64,000 bases of DNA from Oceanobacillus kimchii X50 (GTDB lineage: Bacteria; Bacillota; Bacilli; Bacillales; Amphibacillaceae): NCBI RefSeq assembly GCF_000340475.1, contig NZ_CM001792.1:3337253-3401252 (forward strand), written 5' to 3'. Under the pieces are notes generated by a model, which worked only from the letters and a program-made list of their open reading frames with translations, did no database searches and was not told the DNA's origin. Numbering within the stretch: position 1 is the stretch's first letter; every line of letters begins with the position of its first letter. Below, one piece after another: positions 43,689 to 52,631 of this stretch. Both the position numbers and the translations under genes were made by a program.

Positions 43689-44951
43689 ATGAAGAAATGC
43701 TTTTTTATCTTTTCCATACTATGTTTATTCTTATTATTTTCTGCTTGTGGCACAGATAATAGTGCCACAGGTGGAAATAATTCTACAGATGCCCCTCCCA
43801 CCACGAAAATAGACACCTCTGTTTTGGTAAATGACGCTAATCAAGCAAGTAATCATCTCGGTTTTCAAACATTACAACGATTAAAAGGTAATGAAGAAGA
43901 TAATATTTTTGTCTCTCCGATCAGTATTTGGTTAGCTGTCTCGATGGCATATAATGGGGCTGACGGAGATACGAAAGACGAAATGACCAACGCGCTACAA
44001 CTAGGAGATATCGACCTCCAAACATTAAACGAACATAATGCCTCTATGATGGACCAAGTAAGTAATCACGATGATGTCGAGTTAAATATTCTTAATTCTA
44101 TTTGGTTACGTCCCAAATTCACTTTTCTTGAAGACTTTGAACAACAAGTTACTGAATCTTACAATCCAGAACTAGGACCTTTAACGACAAAAGAACCGAT
44201 GAACGAATGGGTTAGTGAAAAAACAAATGGAAAAATTACTAATCTTATTGAAAAAGTCGATGAAGACCATGTCGCCTTCTTATTAAATGCTACGTATTTC
44301 AATGGTAACTGGAAGTATCCTTTTGATGAAAATAATACTGATAATGATTCATTCAATTTAGATGAATCATCCATCACAGAAGTCCCTTTTATGTCACTTG
44401 ATGAAAAACTTTTTTATTGGGAAAATGATGAATTTCAATTGGTTGCACTTCCATACGGTGAAGAGGGAAACATTCAGATGGAGGTATTTCTGCCGAATGA
44501 AAGTATTAGATTGCAGGAATTTGTTAACAAATTAACGTTGGAAGACTGGCAGAATTGGCGTGAATCTATGCAAGAAACGGTAGGAAGCTTAAAAATGCCT
44601 AAGTTCTCCTTAGAATATGAATCAGAGTTACAAGATTTTTTCCAAGCTTTAGGTATGGAGAAAGCATTTGACCAGAATATAGCTGACTTTTCTAACATGA
44701 TTGATCCAGCTCAGTTACGTGGTAATTTGTATATTAGTAAAATCATGCATAAAACGTTTTTAGAGGTTGACGAAAGAGGTACAGAAGCAGCAGGGGCAAC
44801 TTCTGTGGAGATGAAAGAAGAGTCTGCCATTGTTAGTCCAGCTCCTTTCCAAATGGAAATTAATCGCCCTTTTCTCCTTACCATTTCCGATAATGAGACG
44901 GACACCATATTATTTATGGGTATGATACATGAACCTACTTCTATTGATTAA
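43689..44951 (+). CDS. Lipoprotein serpin, copy 2
   Basis: 420 aa. Lipobox LFSAC near residue 20, short Ser/Thr/Asn linker, and a complete serpin domain (NIFVSPISIWLAVSMAYNGA, NATYFNGNW). The reactive loop differs from copy 1: after hinge ERGTEAAGATSVEM comes KEESAIVSPAPFQ in place of KTTSIEIGENFD, so the two should inhibit different proteases. ATG 43689 follows AAAGGA by about ten bases. It starts 50 bases after copy 1 and is probably co-transcribed. Confidence 0.93.
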   Translation: MKKCFFIFSILCLFLLFSACGTDNSATGGNNSTDAPPTTKIDTSVLVNDANQASNHLGFQTLQRLKGNEEDNIFVSPISIWLAVSMAYNGADGDTKDEMTNALQLGDIDLQTLNEHNASMMDQVSNHDDVELNILNSIWLRPKFTFLEDFEQQVTESYNPELGPLTTKEPMNEWVSEKTNGKITNLIEKVDEDHVAFLLNATYFNGNWKYPFDENNTDNDSFNLDESSITEVPFMSLDEKLFYWENDEFQLVALPYGEEGNIQMEVFLPNESIRLQEFVNKLTLEDWQNWRESMQETVGSLKMPKFSLEYESELQDFFQALGMEKAFDQNIADFSNMIDPAQLRGNLYISKIMHKTFLEVDERGTEAAGATSVEMKEESAIVSPAPFQMEINRPFLLTISDNETDTILFMGMIHEPTSID

Positions 44952-44953
44952 CT
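44853..44953 (+). repeat. 101-bp identical block, copy 2 (serpin 3' end)
   Basis: Exact match to 43540-43640, covering the last 32 codons, the stop and three more bases. Synonymous sites are also identical, so recent gene conversion or duplication is the simplest reading. Confidence 0.95.
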
Positions 44954-45028
44954 CTCAAATTCTACTGATAGCCAATAAAACTAAAAAAGAATAGAATGGA
45001 AGTAATTTCTAATAGAGGAGAAATTACA

Positions 45029-45385
45029 TTGATAAAGAAAATATTTTTATATATTTTTGCAATCTTATTTATGCTTGCGGGTATGGGGCATTTTGTACTC
45101 GATGATTTCTTTATTTCATCAATACCAGAATGGGTCCCAGAACGTCCGTTTATTGTGTATATATCAGGGGTTGTTGAGATTGTGCTAGGGGCATTCTTGC
45201 TTTATCCTACTACTCGTAGAAAAGCAGGAATTGCCATTGCTATATTCCTTGTACTTGTATTTCCTGTAAATATTTATATGGCATTCCATGCAGAAAACTA
45301 TAACACTCCAGAAGTAGCACTTTGGATCCGTCTACCATTACAATTTCTATTAATTTGGTGGGTAATGAAAGTAAGCAAACGATAA
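45029..45385 (+). CDS. DoxX-like small membrane protein
   Basis: 118 aa with four helices: FLYIFAILFMLAGMGHFV, IVYISGVVEIVLGAFLLYP, AGIAIAIFLVLVFPVNIYMAFHA and IRLPLQFLLIWWVM. The pattern fits the DoxX family. TTG at 45029 follows GAGGAG by eight bases; the ATG at 44996 has no ribosome site. Function unknown; some relatives sit with redox enzymes. Confidence 0.75.
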   Translation: MIKKIFLYIFAILFMLAGMGHFVLDDFFISSIPEWVPERPFIVYISGVVEIVLGAFLLYPTTRRKAGIAIAIFLVLVFPVNIYMAFHAENYNTPEVALWIRLPLQFLLIWWVMKVSKR

Positions 45386-45392
45386 TGCAAAA

Positions 45393-45426
45393 ATGGCCAA
45401 GCTCTTTATCCACGAGGCTTGGCCAT
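45393..45426. terminator. Bidirectional terminator between DoxX and csaA
   Basis: ATGGCCAAGC and GCTTGGCCAT form a perfect 10-bp stem between convergent genes. Confidence 0.85.
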
Positions 45427-45431
45427 CTTGC

Positions 45432-45764
45432 TTACGATATTTTTGTACCATCTGGAACTTCTTCATCAGGACGTAGCAAAATAACATCGCCCTCTCCAGG
45501 AACTCCGCCTATGATCAACACTTCTGATTTAAACCCTGCTACACGCATCGGAGGAAAATTAACTACCCCTACCACCTGGCGACCTACTATTTCTTCGGGT
45601 TCATACCTCTTGGTAATTTGCGCTGAAGATTTTTTTATTCCTATTTCATCACCGAAATCAACGGAAAGCTTAATTGCTGGTCTACGAGCCTCTGGGAAAG
45701 GTTCTGCATGTATTACCGTTCCAACTCGCATGTCCACCTTCATAAAATCATCAATTGTCGCCAT
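45432..45764 (-). CDS. csaA: CsaA, tRNA-binding-fold export chaperone
   Basis: 110 aa, one tRNA_bind (OB-fold) domain: DDFMKVDMRVGTVIHAEPFPEARRPAIKLSVDFG, then VGVVNFPPMRVAGFKSEVL. B. subtilis CsaA is a SecA-interacting chaperone with the same length. Dimeric and cytosolic. AGGAAGGG precedes the ATG. Confidence 0.93.
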   Translation of the reverse strand: MATIDDFMKVDMRVGTVIHAEPFPEARRPAIKLSVDFGDEIGIKKSSAQITKRYEPEEIVGRQVVGVVNFPPMRVAGFKSEVLIIGGVPGEGDVILLRPDEEVPDGTKIS

Positions 45765-45917
45765 TTACCCTTCCTCCCAACTATTTTATATCATTACTTC
45801 TATGATATAATTGAGAAAAATCAGAATCAACTATTGTGAAGGAAAATTTAGCGAAAACCTTTAAAGATAATAACACTTTAAAATGAAGAATGTAGAAAAT
45901 TATATTGGAGGATGCCT

Positions 45918-46643
45918 ATGATCGAAGTAAAAATCAACCATGCTGGATATCATTCAGAACAATTATATTTATCGGATATCCAATTTTCGATCCCCCCTGG
46001 AGAGACTGTTGGCTTACTTGGGGCTAACGGTGCAGGGAAAAGTACGACCATTAAATCAATTATTGGAACGATAGAAGCATTTGATGGAGAAATAATACAT
46101 ATCAAAGATAATCATCGACTTACGTATATACCAGAGGAACCTATCCTATACGATCACCTCACACTTTGGGAACATCTACGTCTAGCAGCCACTTCTTATG
46201 ACTTACCCGAGGATCAATGGATTCCAAAAGCAGAGAAACTCCTAAAACTATTTTTATTAAACGGAAAAGAACACCTATACCCGACACTTTTTTCAAAAGG
46301 AATGAGACAAAAATCACTAATTGTCTTAAGCTTTATGATACAAGCAGATATTTATATAATAGATGAACCATTTATTGGATTAGACCCAATTGCTACGAAA
46401 AACCTAATTACTTTGTTGGAGCAGGAAAAACAACGTGGTGCGGCTATTCTGATGACCACCCATGTACTAGACTCCGCTGAAAAACTCTGTGATACATTTG
46501 TACTTCTACACGAAGGAAGAATGTTATTTAAAGGGAATCTAATTGAGTTACAACAAAGAACAAATCAAATGTTAGACACTTCTTTATTAGATTGCTTCTA
46601 TTGTTTATTAGAGGAGGAAGTAGCAAATGAACCCCGCCTTTAG
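45918..46643 (+). CDS. ythP: ABC transporter ATPase, YthP/EcsA-like
   Basis: 241 aa. Walker A GANGAGKST near residue 40, signature FSKGMRQKSLIV (LSGGQ-like), Walker B IYIIDEPFIGLD. The ATG at 45918 lies six bases after GGAGG; the ATG at 45912 overlaps it. It overlaps the permease gene by 17 bases. EcsA and YthP are paralogues; the missing ecsC downstream favours YthPQ, though this is not proven. Confidence 0.85.
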   Translation: MIEVKINHAGYHSEQLYLSDIQFSIPPGETVGLLGANGAGKSTTIKSIIGTIEAFDGEIIHIKDNHRLTYIPEEPILYDHLTLWEHLRLAATSYDLPEDQWIPKAEKLLKLFLLNGKEHLYPTLFSKGMRQKSLIVLSFMIQADIYIIDEPFIGLDPIATKNLITLLEQEKQRGAAILMTTHVLDSAEKLCDTFVLLHEGRMLFKGNLIELQQRTNQMLDTSLLDCFYCLLEEEVANEPRL

Positions 46644-47853
46644 TGTGTTTAAACAAAGGCTTCGAACAGATTTAAAACAACAACGAAAAGCACGAAATAT
46701 GGTACTGGATTGGACCTTATTCGTCTACGCCCTTATTCCTGGAGTCGCCATTGGAATTTACGTCTATATGGAATGGCTACAAGATATTCCTTCTATATTT
46801 ACTTTTATTGGCTGGTATGGATGGATGGCACTTTTATTTTTATCTATGTTAATCTTTGAAATTAAATTATACACTTATGTCGCTGATCAACTATTCTTAA
46901 GTAGAAACATTCCGTTTCTGCGAAAAATTACACAGTATGGAATTATATATTCTTTTGGTCACACGATTATACTTGGAACAATTATTTTCACTTTACCTAC
47001 TTTATTAATAATGGAAATATTTAACTTAGGGATCCAACAAATGATTCTATTATATATCTACTACATCACTACTTCTTGCCTTTTTAACACCTGGAAGAAG
47101 TATCAGAAAATCTATATATCATCATCTATTTTTCGGTTAGTTAACCAAATTCTTCCGATCATCGCAATCATATTAGGTTCACCCTATATTATCGAAAGTT
47201 CTTTTTTCACCGTCATATGGGTAATCATTAGCGTACTTGGTTGCATTGTTATTTCCCGAAAAATTTTATATAACGGGAACCATTTTCTGAAAATCGCTTT
47301 ACTCGATGATGCATTACGTAATCAACTGGGAAATTTACTATTAATGGATGCAAAGAATAAGGGTTACCATCCACCAACAAAAACAAAACCAAGACTTTGG
47401 AAACATTCACAAGTAATGTTTAAACAACAACATACACAGATGATTTTCACAGATGCATTCATTAAGTCAGTGATTCGGAATCAGCGCGTACTCTTTCCAA
47501 TCTTACAACTCAGCGCCTTATTAATTGCTTTAATTATACTTACATCGGGTAGTTGGATTTCGTATATTGTCTGGGGAATTTCTATTTATATTATTATCGA
47601 TATCGCTAAAACTGGATGGATGGCTTTTCATCATGACCCTTTTATCCGTTTGTTTCGTTGGGATGAAACCATGCTACGTGATTCTCTAGAAATGTCCGTG
47701 TTATATTTGGCCACACCTATACTTATTTTTCTTAATATGATTTTCGGTTATCTACAGTTTCATGTAATAGGGCTTCTTTTGTTTCCCTTGTTAGTCCTAT
47801 TTCTCGTCAATTGGGGGACCAAATCATTTTTGCGTAACTCTCCGGTTTTCTAG
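46627..47853 (+). CDS. ythQ: ABC transporter permease, YthQ/EcsB-like
   Basis: 408 aa with several helices in two groups (about 30-220 and 285-400), the EcsB family layout and length. Motif-like segment WGWMALLFLSMLIFEIKLYTYVADQLFLSRNIPFL is family-like in position. EcsAB affects secretion and intramembrane protease RasP activity in B. subtilis; YthPQ is uncharacterised. Coupled to the ATPase. Confidence 0.83.
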   Translation: MNPAFSVFKQRLRTDLKQQRKARNMVLDWTLFVYALIPGVAIGIYVYMEWLQDIPSIFTFIGWYGWMALLFLSMLIFEIKLYTYVADQLFLSRNIPFLRKITQYGIIYSFGHTIILGTIIFTLPTLLIMEIFNLGIQQMILLYIYYITTSCLFNTWKKYQKIYISSSIFRLVNQILPIIAIILGSPYIIESSFFTVIWVIISVLGCIVISRKILYNGNHFLKIALLDDALRNQLGNLLLMDAKNKGYHPPTKTKPRLWKHSQVMFKQQHTQMIFTDAFIKSVIRNQRVLFPILQLSALLIALIILTSGSWISYIVWGISIYIIIDIAKTGWMAFHHDPFIRLFRWDETMLRDSLEMSVLYLATPILIFLNMIFGYLQFHVIGLLLFPLLVLFLVNWGTKSFLRNSPVF

Positions 47854-47935
47854 CAGTAATGGAATACTAAGTATTTTTTAGGCAAGGTATTCCTATTGTT
47901 AAAATCTAATATAATAAAATTGGAGGTGCTTTACC

Positions 47936-48127
47936 TTGAACAGATTATCTTCACTTTCTGTATCTGTCGGACTTTTGACATTCATTCTATCACTAACACT
48001 TTTTCTTTTTATTGATTCCCCTTATCCGATATTAGGTGCACTGATAACAGCATATCTAATGGTTGAACTCACCTACCTCATCCAATTTCAACAACAAAAA
48101 AATCAAAGAGAAGGGCTGAGAAAATAG
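47936..48127 (+). CDS. Small two-helix membrane protein, 63 aa
   Basis: TTG start after GGAGGTG. Two hydrophobic segments (about 9-28 and 32-50) and a basic Gln/Lys tail. Its stop overlaps the GTG start of the next gene by one base, so the pair is coupled. Family not recognised. Confidence 0.6.
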   Translation: MNRLSSLSVSVGLLTFILSLTLFLFIDSPYPILGALITAYLMVELTYLIQFQQQKNQREGLRK

Positions 48128-48945
48128 TGTTAAAACCTGGTTATGGTCTTGATGATGATGGTTTTATTGTAAGCGATGTTAGTATAGATAAAATTGATTC
48201 TATATATCTGCCATGTATTCAAGAATCTGTTAATTCCCTTAAAAACTTATTTCCGCTACAACTGCATAGTGTTTATGTCTATGGCAGTGTTCCTCGAGGA
48301 GACGCAAAACCTATCCATTCTGACTTAGATCTTATTGCTTTATTTTCTAAAAAATTAAGCTCTGATGAAGTTGATCGATTAAAAACACTTACTAGTGAAC
48401 TAACAAATAAATATATCAATCTCGTCCGCGATATAGGAATTTCTATGGCTGATTACGACTATACGATCGATCCAAGCAATTACTATGAAAATGCATTTCT
48501 AAGGGAGATAAGTGTTTGTGTTTACGGAGAAGATTTGGGTGAACGATTCGGACCATATAAACTCACATCAGAAATCCCCATTAAGTTCAATGGTGATATA
48601 TGCAAGTCACTACATCGGACTTTAAATAGGTTAGACATTCCTTCGGACGAAGCTTTCCGCACATACACACAAGGTTTTGCTCGTAAACTAATTCGAACTT
48701 ACTACTCGATGGTGATGGTACGCTCACAAATATGGTCAACTAGGCTTCATGAGCAAGCTGAAGTATTTATACATTACTTTCCGGACAAAGAATCGATTGT
48801 GCACACGCTTCTTAATTGGATAGATCATCCACCAACCAATCGCAAAACTGTTCAAAAATTGTTTGAGAGGGAAGGCAATTGGGCTTGTGCCAATTTTGCT
48901 TATGAGGCCACTATGAGTAGCCTAAATATTAATGATGATATATAA
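48127..48945 (+). CDS. Nucleotidyltransferase-domain protein
   Basis: 272 aa. Pol-beta-type nucleotidyltransferase signature VYGSVPRGDAKPIHSDLDLIALF (about 56-78), with the GS motif and DxD metal-binding pair. A helical C-terminal half (about 160-265) follows. The pattern recalls aminoglycoside adenylyltransferases, but I see no specific AadA or Lnu features. It could modify a drug, protein or tRNA. GTG start. Confidence 0.75.
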   Translation: MLKPGYGLDDDGFIVSDVSIDKIDSIYLPCIQESVNSLKNLFPLQLHSVYVYGSVPRGDAKPIHSDLDLIALFSKKLSSDEVDRLKTLTSELTNKYINLVRDIGISMADYDYTIDPSNYYENAFLREISVCVYGEDLGERFGPYKLTSEIPIKFNGDICKSLHRTLNRLDIPSDEAFRTYTQGFARKLIRTYYSMVMVRSQIWSTRLHEQAEVFIHYFPDKESIVHTLLNWIDHPPTNRKTVQKLFEREGNWACANFAYEATMSSLNINDDI

Positions 48946-48947
48946 AT

Positions 48948-48982
48948 GAAGGTAAAACCAATAAAATATTGACTTTACCTTC
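48948..48982. terminator. Terminator between convergent genes
   Basis: GAAGGTAAA and TTTACCTTC make a perfect 9-bp stem with a 17-nt loop, three bases after the nucleotidyltransferase stop. Confidence 0.7.
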
Positions 48983-48990
48983 TGTCTTCA

Positions 48991-50004
48991 TTACCACTTA
49001 GCTTTATGGTCTTCTGCCCATCCAAGCAACGAGTCGATTTTAATAGTTTTCCCATCATCTGTTTTAATTGTTCCTTGATAATGGCCGATCAGTTGATGAA
49101 CACTCGATTTAATAATAACTGCTTTTGTTTCTGCGATACGTTCAAATATGGGCATGAATTGGAGATTAACTCGATCAGAACCAATCGTTGTTAGTCTCCA
49201 TGGTTTATGGTAATCATTATTGTTATACTCCCATTTTATATCATCGTGAATCTTATGCAATCGATCATTAATCACGAAGCCATTTTCATTTTGACCAGTC
49301 TTATCCGTCCATTGTCCTCCAAAATTTAATCCAATCCGTTGTCCATCAATCACACCAGAAGCAGAACCCCAATTCCAATTGGAAGCATATTTCCAAACAC
49401 CTCGTCCAAAATCTAGACACCCAAATGCACGATCAGATTGCATTAAATAGATTTTATCCCCCAAGGTTATTTTTCCAGATGCAGGGATTGCAGGTTGTTT
49501 AGAAGTAAATTGAAATCGTTTCTGCGCCCAAGGAACAACAACATTTAATGATTCATATTTATCTGGTCTTGATAATTCTATATCTGCGTTTAATCCTTTT
49601 CCACCCCCAAAATCATAGATTGATATAGTTAGCGTAGTGGACTCATCCAGTTCATCAAAATGAATACGCATGTCTTTTCCATCATAATGAAGTGATTCCC
49701 TGACCCCTTCCGGCATGTGTACACCTTTTCCAAATGGGATTAAAGAAGTCTTCTCGTAAAATTCCTTTGTCGTCAAATCTAGTATATAAACAAACATAAC
49801 AGCCGCATAATCAATATGAGATATCGTTGCAGAAAATAACACCTCTGGACTGGTTACACACCAATAGTTCCATTTTTTCTTTCGAGGATAACTCCCTGTC
49901 ACATTACATTGCACAAGTGGGTGCTTCGCCCATCCAACACTGCGGTCATTCAACCTGCCATCGACACATAAACGAACTGGTTTCTTTATTTCTATTGCTT
50001 GCAT
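48991..50004 (-). CDS. DUF2804 family protein
   Basis: 337 aa, beta-rich. Features fitting DUF2804 include GWAKHPLVQCNVTGSYPRKKKWNYWCV, CLDFGRGVWKYASNWNWGSASG and LNFGGQWTD. The family has a lipocalin/hydroxyneurosporene-dehydrogenase-like fold with no known activity. No signal peptide. Monocistronic. Confidence 0.85.
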   Translation of the reverse strand: MQAIEIKKPVRLCVDGRLNDRSVGWAKHPLVQCNVTGSYPRKKKWNYWCVTSPEVLFSATISHIDYAAVMFVYILDLTTKEFYEKTSLIPFGKGVHMPEGVRESLHYDGKDMRIHFDELDESTTLTISIYDFGGGKGLNADIELSRPDKYESLNVVVPWAQKRFQFTSKQPAIPASGKITLGDKIYLMQSDRAFGCLDFGRGVWKYASNWNWGSASGVIDGQRIGLNFGGQWTDKTGQNENGFVINDRLHKIHDDIKWEYNNNDYHKPWRLTTIGSDRVNLQFMPIFERIAETKAVIIKSSVHQLIGHYQGTIKTDDGKTIKIDSLLGWAEDHKAKW

Positions 50005-50050
50005 AACTCTAACGCCCCCTAGTATGTTTTTTCAATTATACTAAAAAAAG

Positions 50051-50076
50051 AAACGCCCCCATGAATGAGGTCGTTT
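50051..50076 (-). terminator. Terminator of the macrolide phosphotransferase gene
   Basis: AAACGCCCCC pairs with GAGGTCGTTT (two mismatches). On the minus strand it is followed by TTCTTTTTTTAG. Confidence 0.75.
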
Positions 50077-50084
50077 ATCTGTAT

Positions 50085-50981
50085 CTATTCATCTACACCT
50101 AGCATTTGTTTGGCCATTTCTTCCATTTCGCTCGATTTAGAAACAATCGCAAATTCTGCTACATCAATAGCATATGCTGCTTGAAGCTCAATAATATGTT
50201 CTTTCATTTTAGGCCATGTTTTACCACCTGCATTACCGTATGCTTCAATTAACCTTTCTAATCCCGCTTCTTGATAAAGGATATAATGCGTCACAAAGTC
50301 TCTGGAAATATCCGTAACAGAAACCTCTGTCCAATCAATAAAGCCCGTTACCTCTATACTATCATTAATCATCGTATGTCCTGGATGAACATCTCCATGA
50401 ATCAGTCCGGTATGTGTTGGCCATAAAGAATCCTCTGACACCCATTTTTGCCATCTCTCCCACAGCACTTCACTTACTCCGAATTGTTCCTTTACTTTTA
50501 CCATACGTTGTTTCATATTAGCTCTTAAATCTTTCGCATCATTGATCTCAATACCAGTATCGGTAAAATAACTCTTTGGAAGTTGATGAAGCTCTGCTAG
50601 TGCTGTTCCTAACGTCTGATGAAAAGTATCCGGTGTATTTTCTACATCAAAACTCCATACATAATTTTGAATATCCGGGTCTATTGTACCTGCTGGTCGA
50701 CCTTCCAACTGTTTATAAGCAATCAATTCGTTAGTATATACTTCCCATTTAGGCACTTGAAAAGAAACATGGTTATGGATAATATCCAATGCACGCTTCT
50801 CTTGGTCTGTACTTCGCGTAGAGTCGGGACGTCGAGGAATACGTAAAATCCATTGTGAGTCTTCTGTATCTTCCACATGAGCGACCTGAAAATCCAATCC
50901 AGATTCATTTAACTTCACCGTGTCTTCGTTTACATCTATCCCATGTTTTCTTGCTAAATGAACTACTTCATTTTTATCCAT
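50085..50981 (-). CDS. Macrolide 2'-phosphotransferase family protein (Mph)
   Basis: 298-aa APH-fold kinase. Catalytic loop GLIHGDVHPGHTMIND (about 192-207), metal-binding GFIDWTE, and N-terminal WILRIPRR with the ATP-binding lysine position held in the Mph style. Mph enzymes phosphorylate the desosamine 2'-OH of macrolides. Bacillaceae carry chromosomal Mph variants with variable activity, so resistance is plausible but not shown. AGGGAGG precedes the ATG. Confidence 0.86.
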   Translation of the reverse strand: MDKNEVVHLARKHGIDVNEDTVKLNESGLDFQVAHVEDTEDSQWILRIPRRPDSTRSTDQEKRALDIIHNHVSFQVPKWEVYTNELIAYKQLEGRPAGTIDPDIQNYVWSFDVENTPDTFHQTLGTALAELHQLPKSYFTDTGIEINDAKDLRANMKQRMVKVKEQFGVSEVLWERWQKWVSEDSLWPTHTGLIHGDVHPGHTMINDSIEVTGFIDWTEVSVTDISRDFVTHYILYQEAGLERLIEAYGNAGGKTWPKMKEHIIELQAAYAIDVAEFAIVSKSSEMEEMAKQMLGVDE

Positions 50982-51015
50982 CTTAGAACCTCCCTCTTTA
51001 TTGTTCCGCTTATTT

Positions 51016-51879
51016 TTATAATTGTTCTACGTTAGCTAGGTAGTCGATAAACACCGACATGCTTTTTGATACCCACTTATCTTTGTGAATAGCTTGAAAG
51101 ATAGCTAGTTTTTGTCTAACTTTAGAATTAGGGTATTCTATTAATTCTCCATTTTTGAGTTCTTTTTCAACAACAAATCGGGGTACAATCGATTGGCCAA
51201 GGTTACACATTACACTCTTTTTAATAGCTTCTACACTTGGTAATTCGATTGCCTTCATATTGATATCAGTAGTCGTATTCATATATTCTTCCATTATCGG
51301 GCGCCAACTACATTTATACTCCGTTGTAAGCATTCGTGGGGAATAAGGTCTTCTCTCGATCTTTGCAGGAAGAATATGGACGAGCTCTTCTTGTCTAATT
51401 TTTTTCACCCAGACATCTTTCTGTGTCCAATTTTCAACGTCAACAAGGAAAGCAATATCCACCTCTCCACTTTTTAATTGACTATGAACATCTTCAAACC
51501 TTAATGTTTTTAACACTATTTCTACTTTAGGATATTCCTCCATAAATCCTCTTAAAATACCAGGTAGCCAATGAATCATTAACGTCTCACTCGCACCAAT
51601 TATTACTATTCCAGAAGGTTCCTCCGTATTCCTTAAACGATCTTTGGATTCGGAATATAGTTCAATAATTTCAGTAGCATAAGGAAGAAATGTTTCCCCT
51701 GCTTGCGTCAGGCTTATACTCTTCCCCATACGATTAAACAAAGGGATTTCTAACTCTGATTCAAGATCATGGATATGTGCTGTAATAGAGGATTGAGCAT
51801 AACCTAGTACATCTGCTGCTTTTTTAAATCCACCGTTATCAACTATTGTTTTAAATGTAACTAGATGCCGTAATTCCAT
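51016..51879 (-). CDS. LysR-family regulator, divergent to quinone reductase gene
   Basis: 287 aa. HTH TIVDNGGFKKAADVLGYAQSSITAHIHDLESELE (residues 11-44), effector domain from about 88. AAGGAGG precedes the ATG. It is divergent from the NAD(P)H oxidoreductase gene across 117 bp, the classic LysR-target layout. Effector unknown. Confidence 0.9.
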   Translation of the reverse strand: MELRHLVTFKTIVDNGGFKKAADVLGYAQSSITAHIHDLESELEIPLFNRMGKSISLTQAGETFLPYATEIIELYSESKDRLRNTEEPSGIVIIGASETLMIHWLPGILRGFMEEYPKVEIVLKTLRFEDVHSQLKSGEVDIAFLVDVENWTQKDVWVKKIRQEELVHILPAKIERRPYSPRMLTTEYKCSWRPIMEEYMNTTTDINMKAIELPSVEAIKKSVMCNLGQSIVPRFVVEKELKNGELIEYPNSKVRQKLAIFQAIHKDKWVSKSMSVFIDYLANVEQL

Positions 51880-51996
51880 TTCATCCTCCTTGTTATCAAA
51901 AATACTGAACGTTAATATCTAATAATTCAATTTTACTGTATATATCATTTACTTTAAACTAGAATTAACACATTTTCAATGAGGGGATGATCCTAC

Positions 51997-52569
51997 ATGA
52001 AATTATTAACAATTGTTGCACATCCTAGAGAAGAATCTTTAACGATGAAAGTCACTAATCGTTTTATAGAAGGTCTACAAGATGCTGGTCATACTGTTGA
52101 ACTTATTGATTTATATCGTCATGAATTTGAAGCAGCTTTGCCGATTGCAGATGAGCCCGAATGGGAGGCAGAAGAGCAACATTTTTCACCAGAAGTAATG
52201 AAAGAGATGGAACGAATGAAGAGCGCGGATGCTTTAGCATTTATTTTTCCATTATGGTGGTGGAGTATGCCAGGAATTATGAAAGGTTATATCGATCGTG
52301 TTTGGAATTTTGGATTCGCATATGGGAATAACCATTTACACCATGAGCATGTACTTTGGCTAGGATTAGCTGCAGCAGATGAGAAAAAACTTGCAAAGCG
52401 AAAGTATGATTCGATGATGGAACATTATTTTAATGTTGGTCTAGCTGATTACTGTGGTATTCCAAGTTCTGCGTTCCACTTACTCACCGAAACCAATAAA
52501 GTAAATCCTCAACAAATCGATGAATGGTTATTGCAAGTATATGATTTAGGGCGGAACTATGGAAAATAA
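51997..52569 (+). CDS. NAD(P)H-dependent quinone oxidoreductase (flavodoxin_2 family)
   Basis: 190 aa. FMN-binding HPREESLTMKV (8-18), DLYRHEFEAAL, and the family block FIFPLWWWSMPGIMKGYIDRVWNFGFAY. Related to KefF, MdaB and YwrO; reduces quinones or electrophile adducts. Probably controlled by the divergent LysR. A perfect 40-bp palindrome follows the stop. Confidence 0.9.
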   Translation: MKLLTIVAHPREESLTMKVTNRFIEGLQDAGHTVELIDLYRHEFEAALPIADEPEWEAEEQHFSPEVMKEMERMKSADALAFIFPLWWWSMPGIMKGYIDRVWNFGFAYGNNHLHHEHVLWLGLAAADEKKLAKRKYDSMMEHYFNVGLADYCGIPSSAFHLLTETNKVNPQQIDEWLLQVYDLGRNYGK

Positions 52570-52571
52570 AA

Positions 52572-52611
52572 ACAACCATCGAAGAGAATAATTATTCTCT
52601 TCGATGGTTGT
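52572..52611 (+). terminator. Perfect 40-bp palindrome, terminator-like
   Basis: Bases 52572-52591 are the exact complement of 52592-52611, with no unpaired loop in DNA. It starts two bases after the oxidoreductase stop. The T run beyond is weak, and it directly precedes a degraded TetR fragment. Confidence 0.75.
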
Positions 52612-52631
52612 GGTTTGCTCTTTTATTTATA

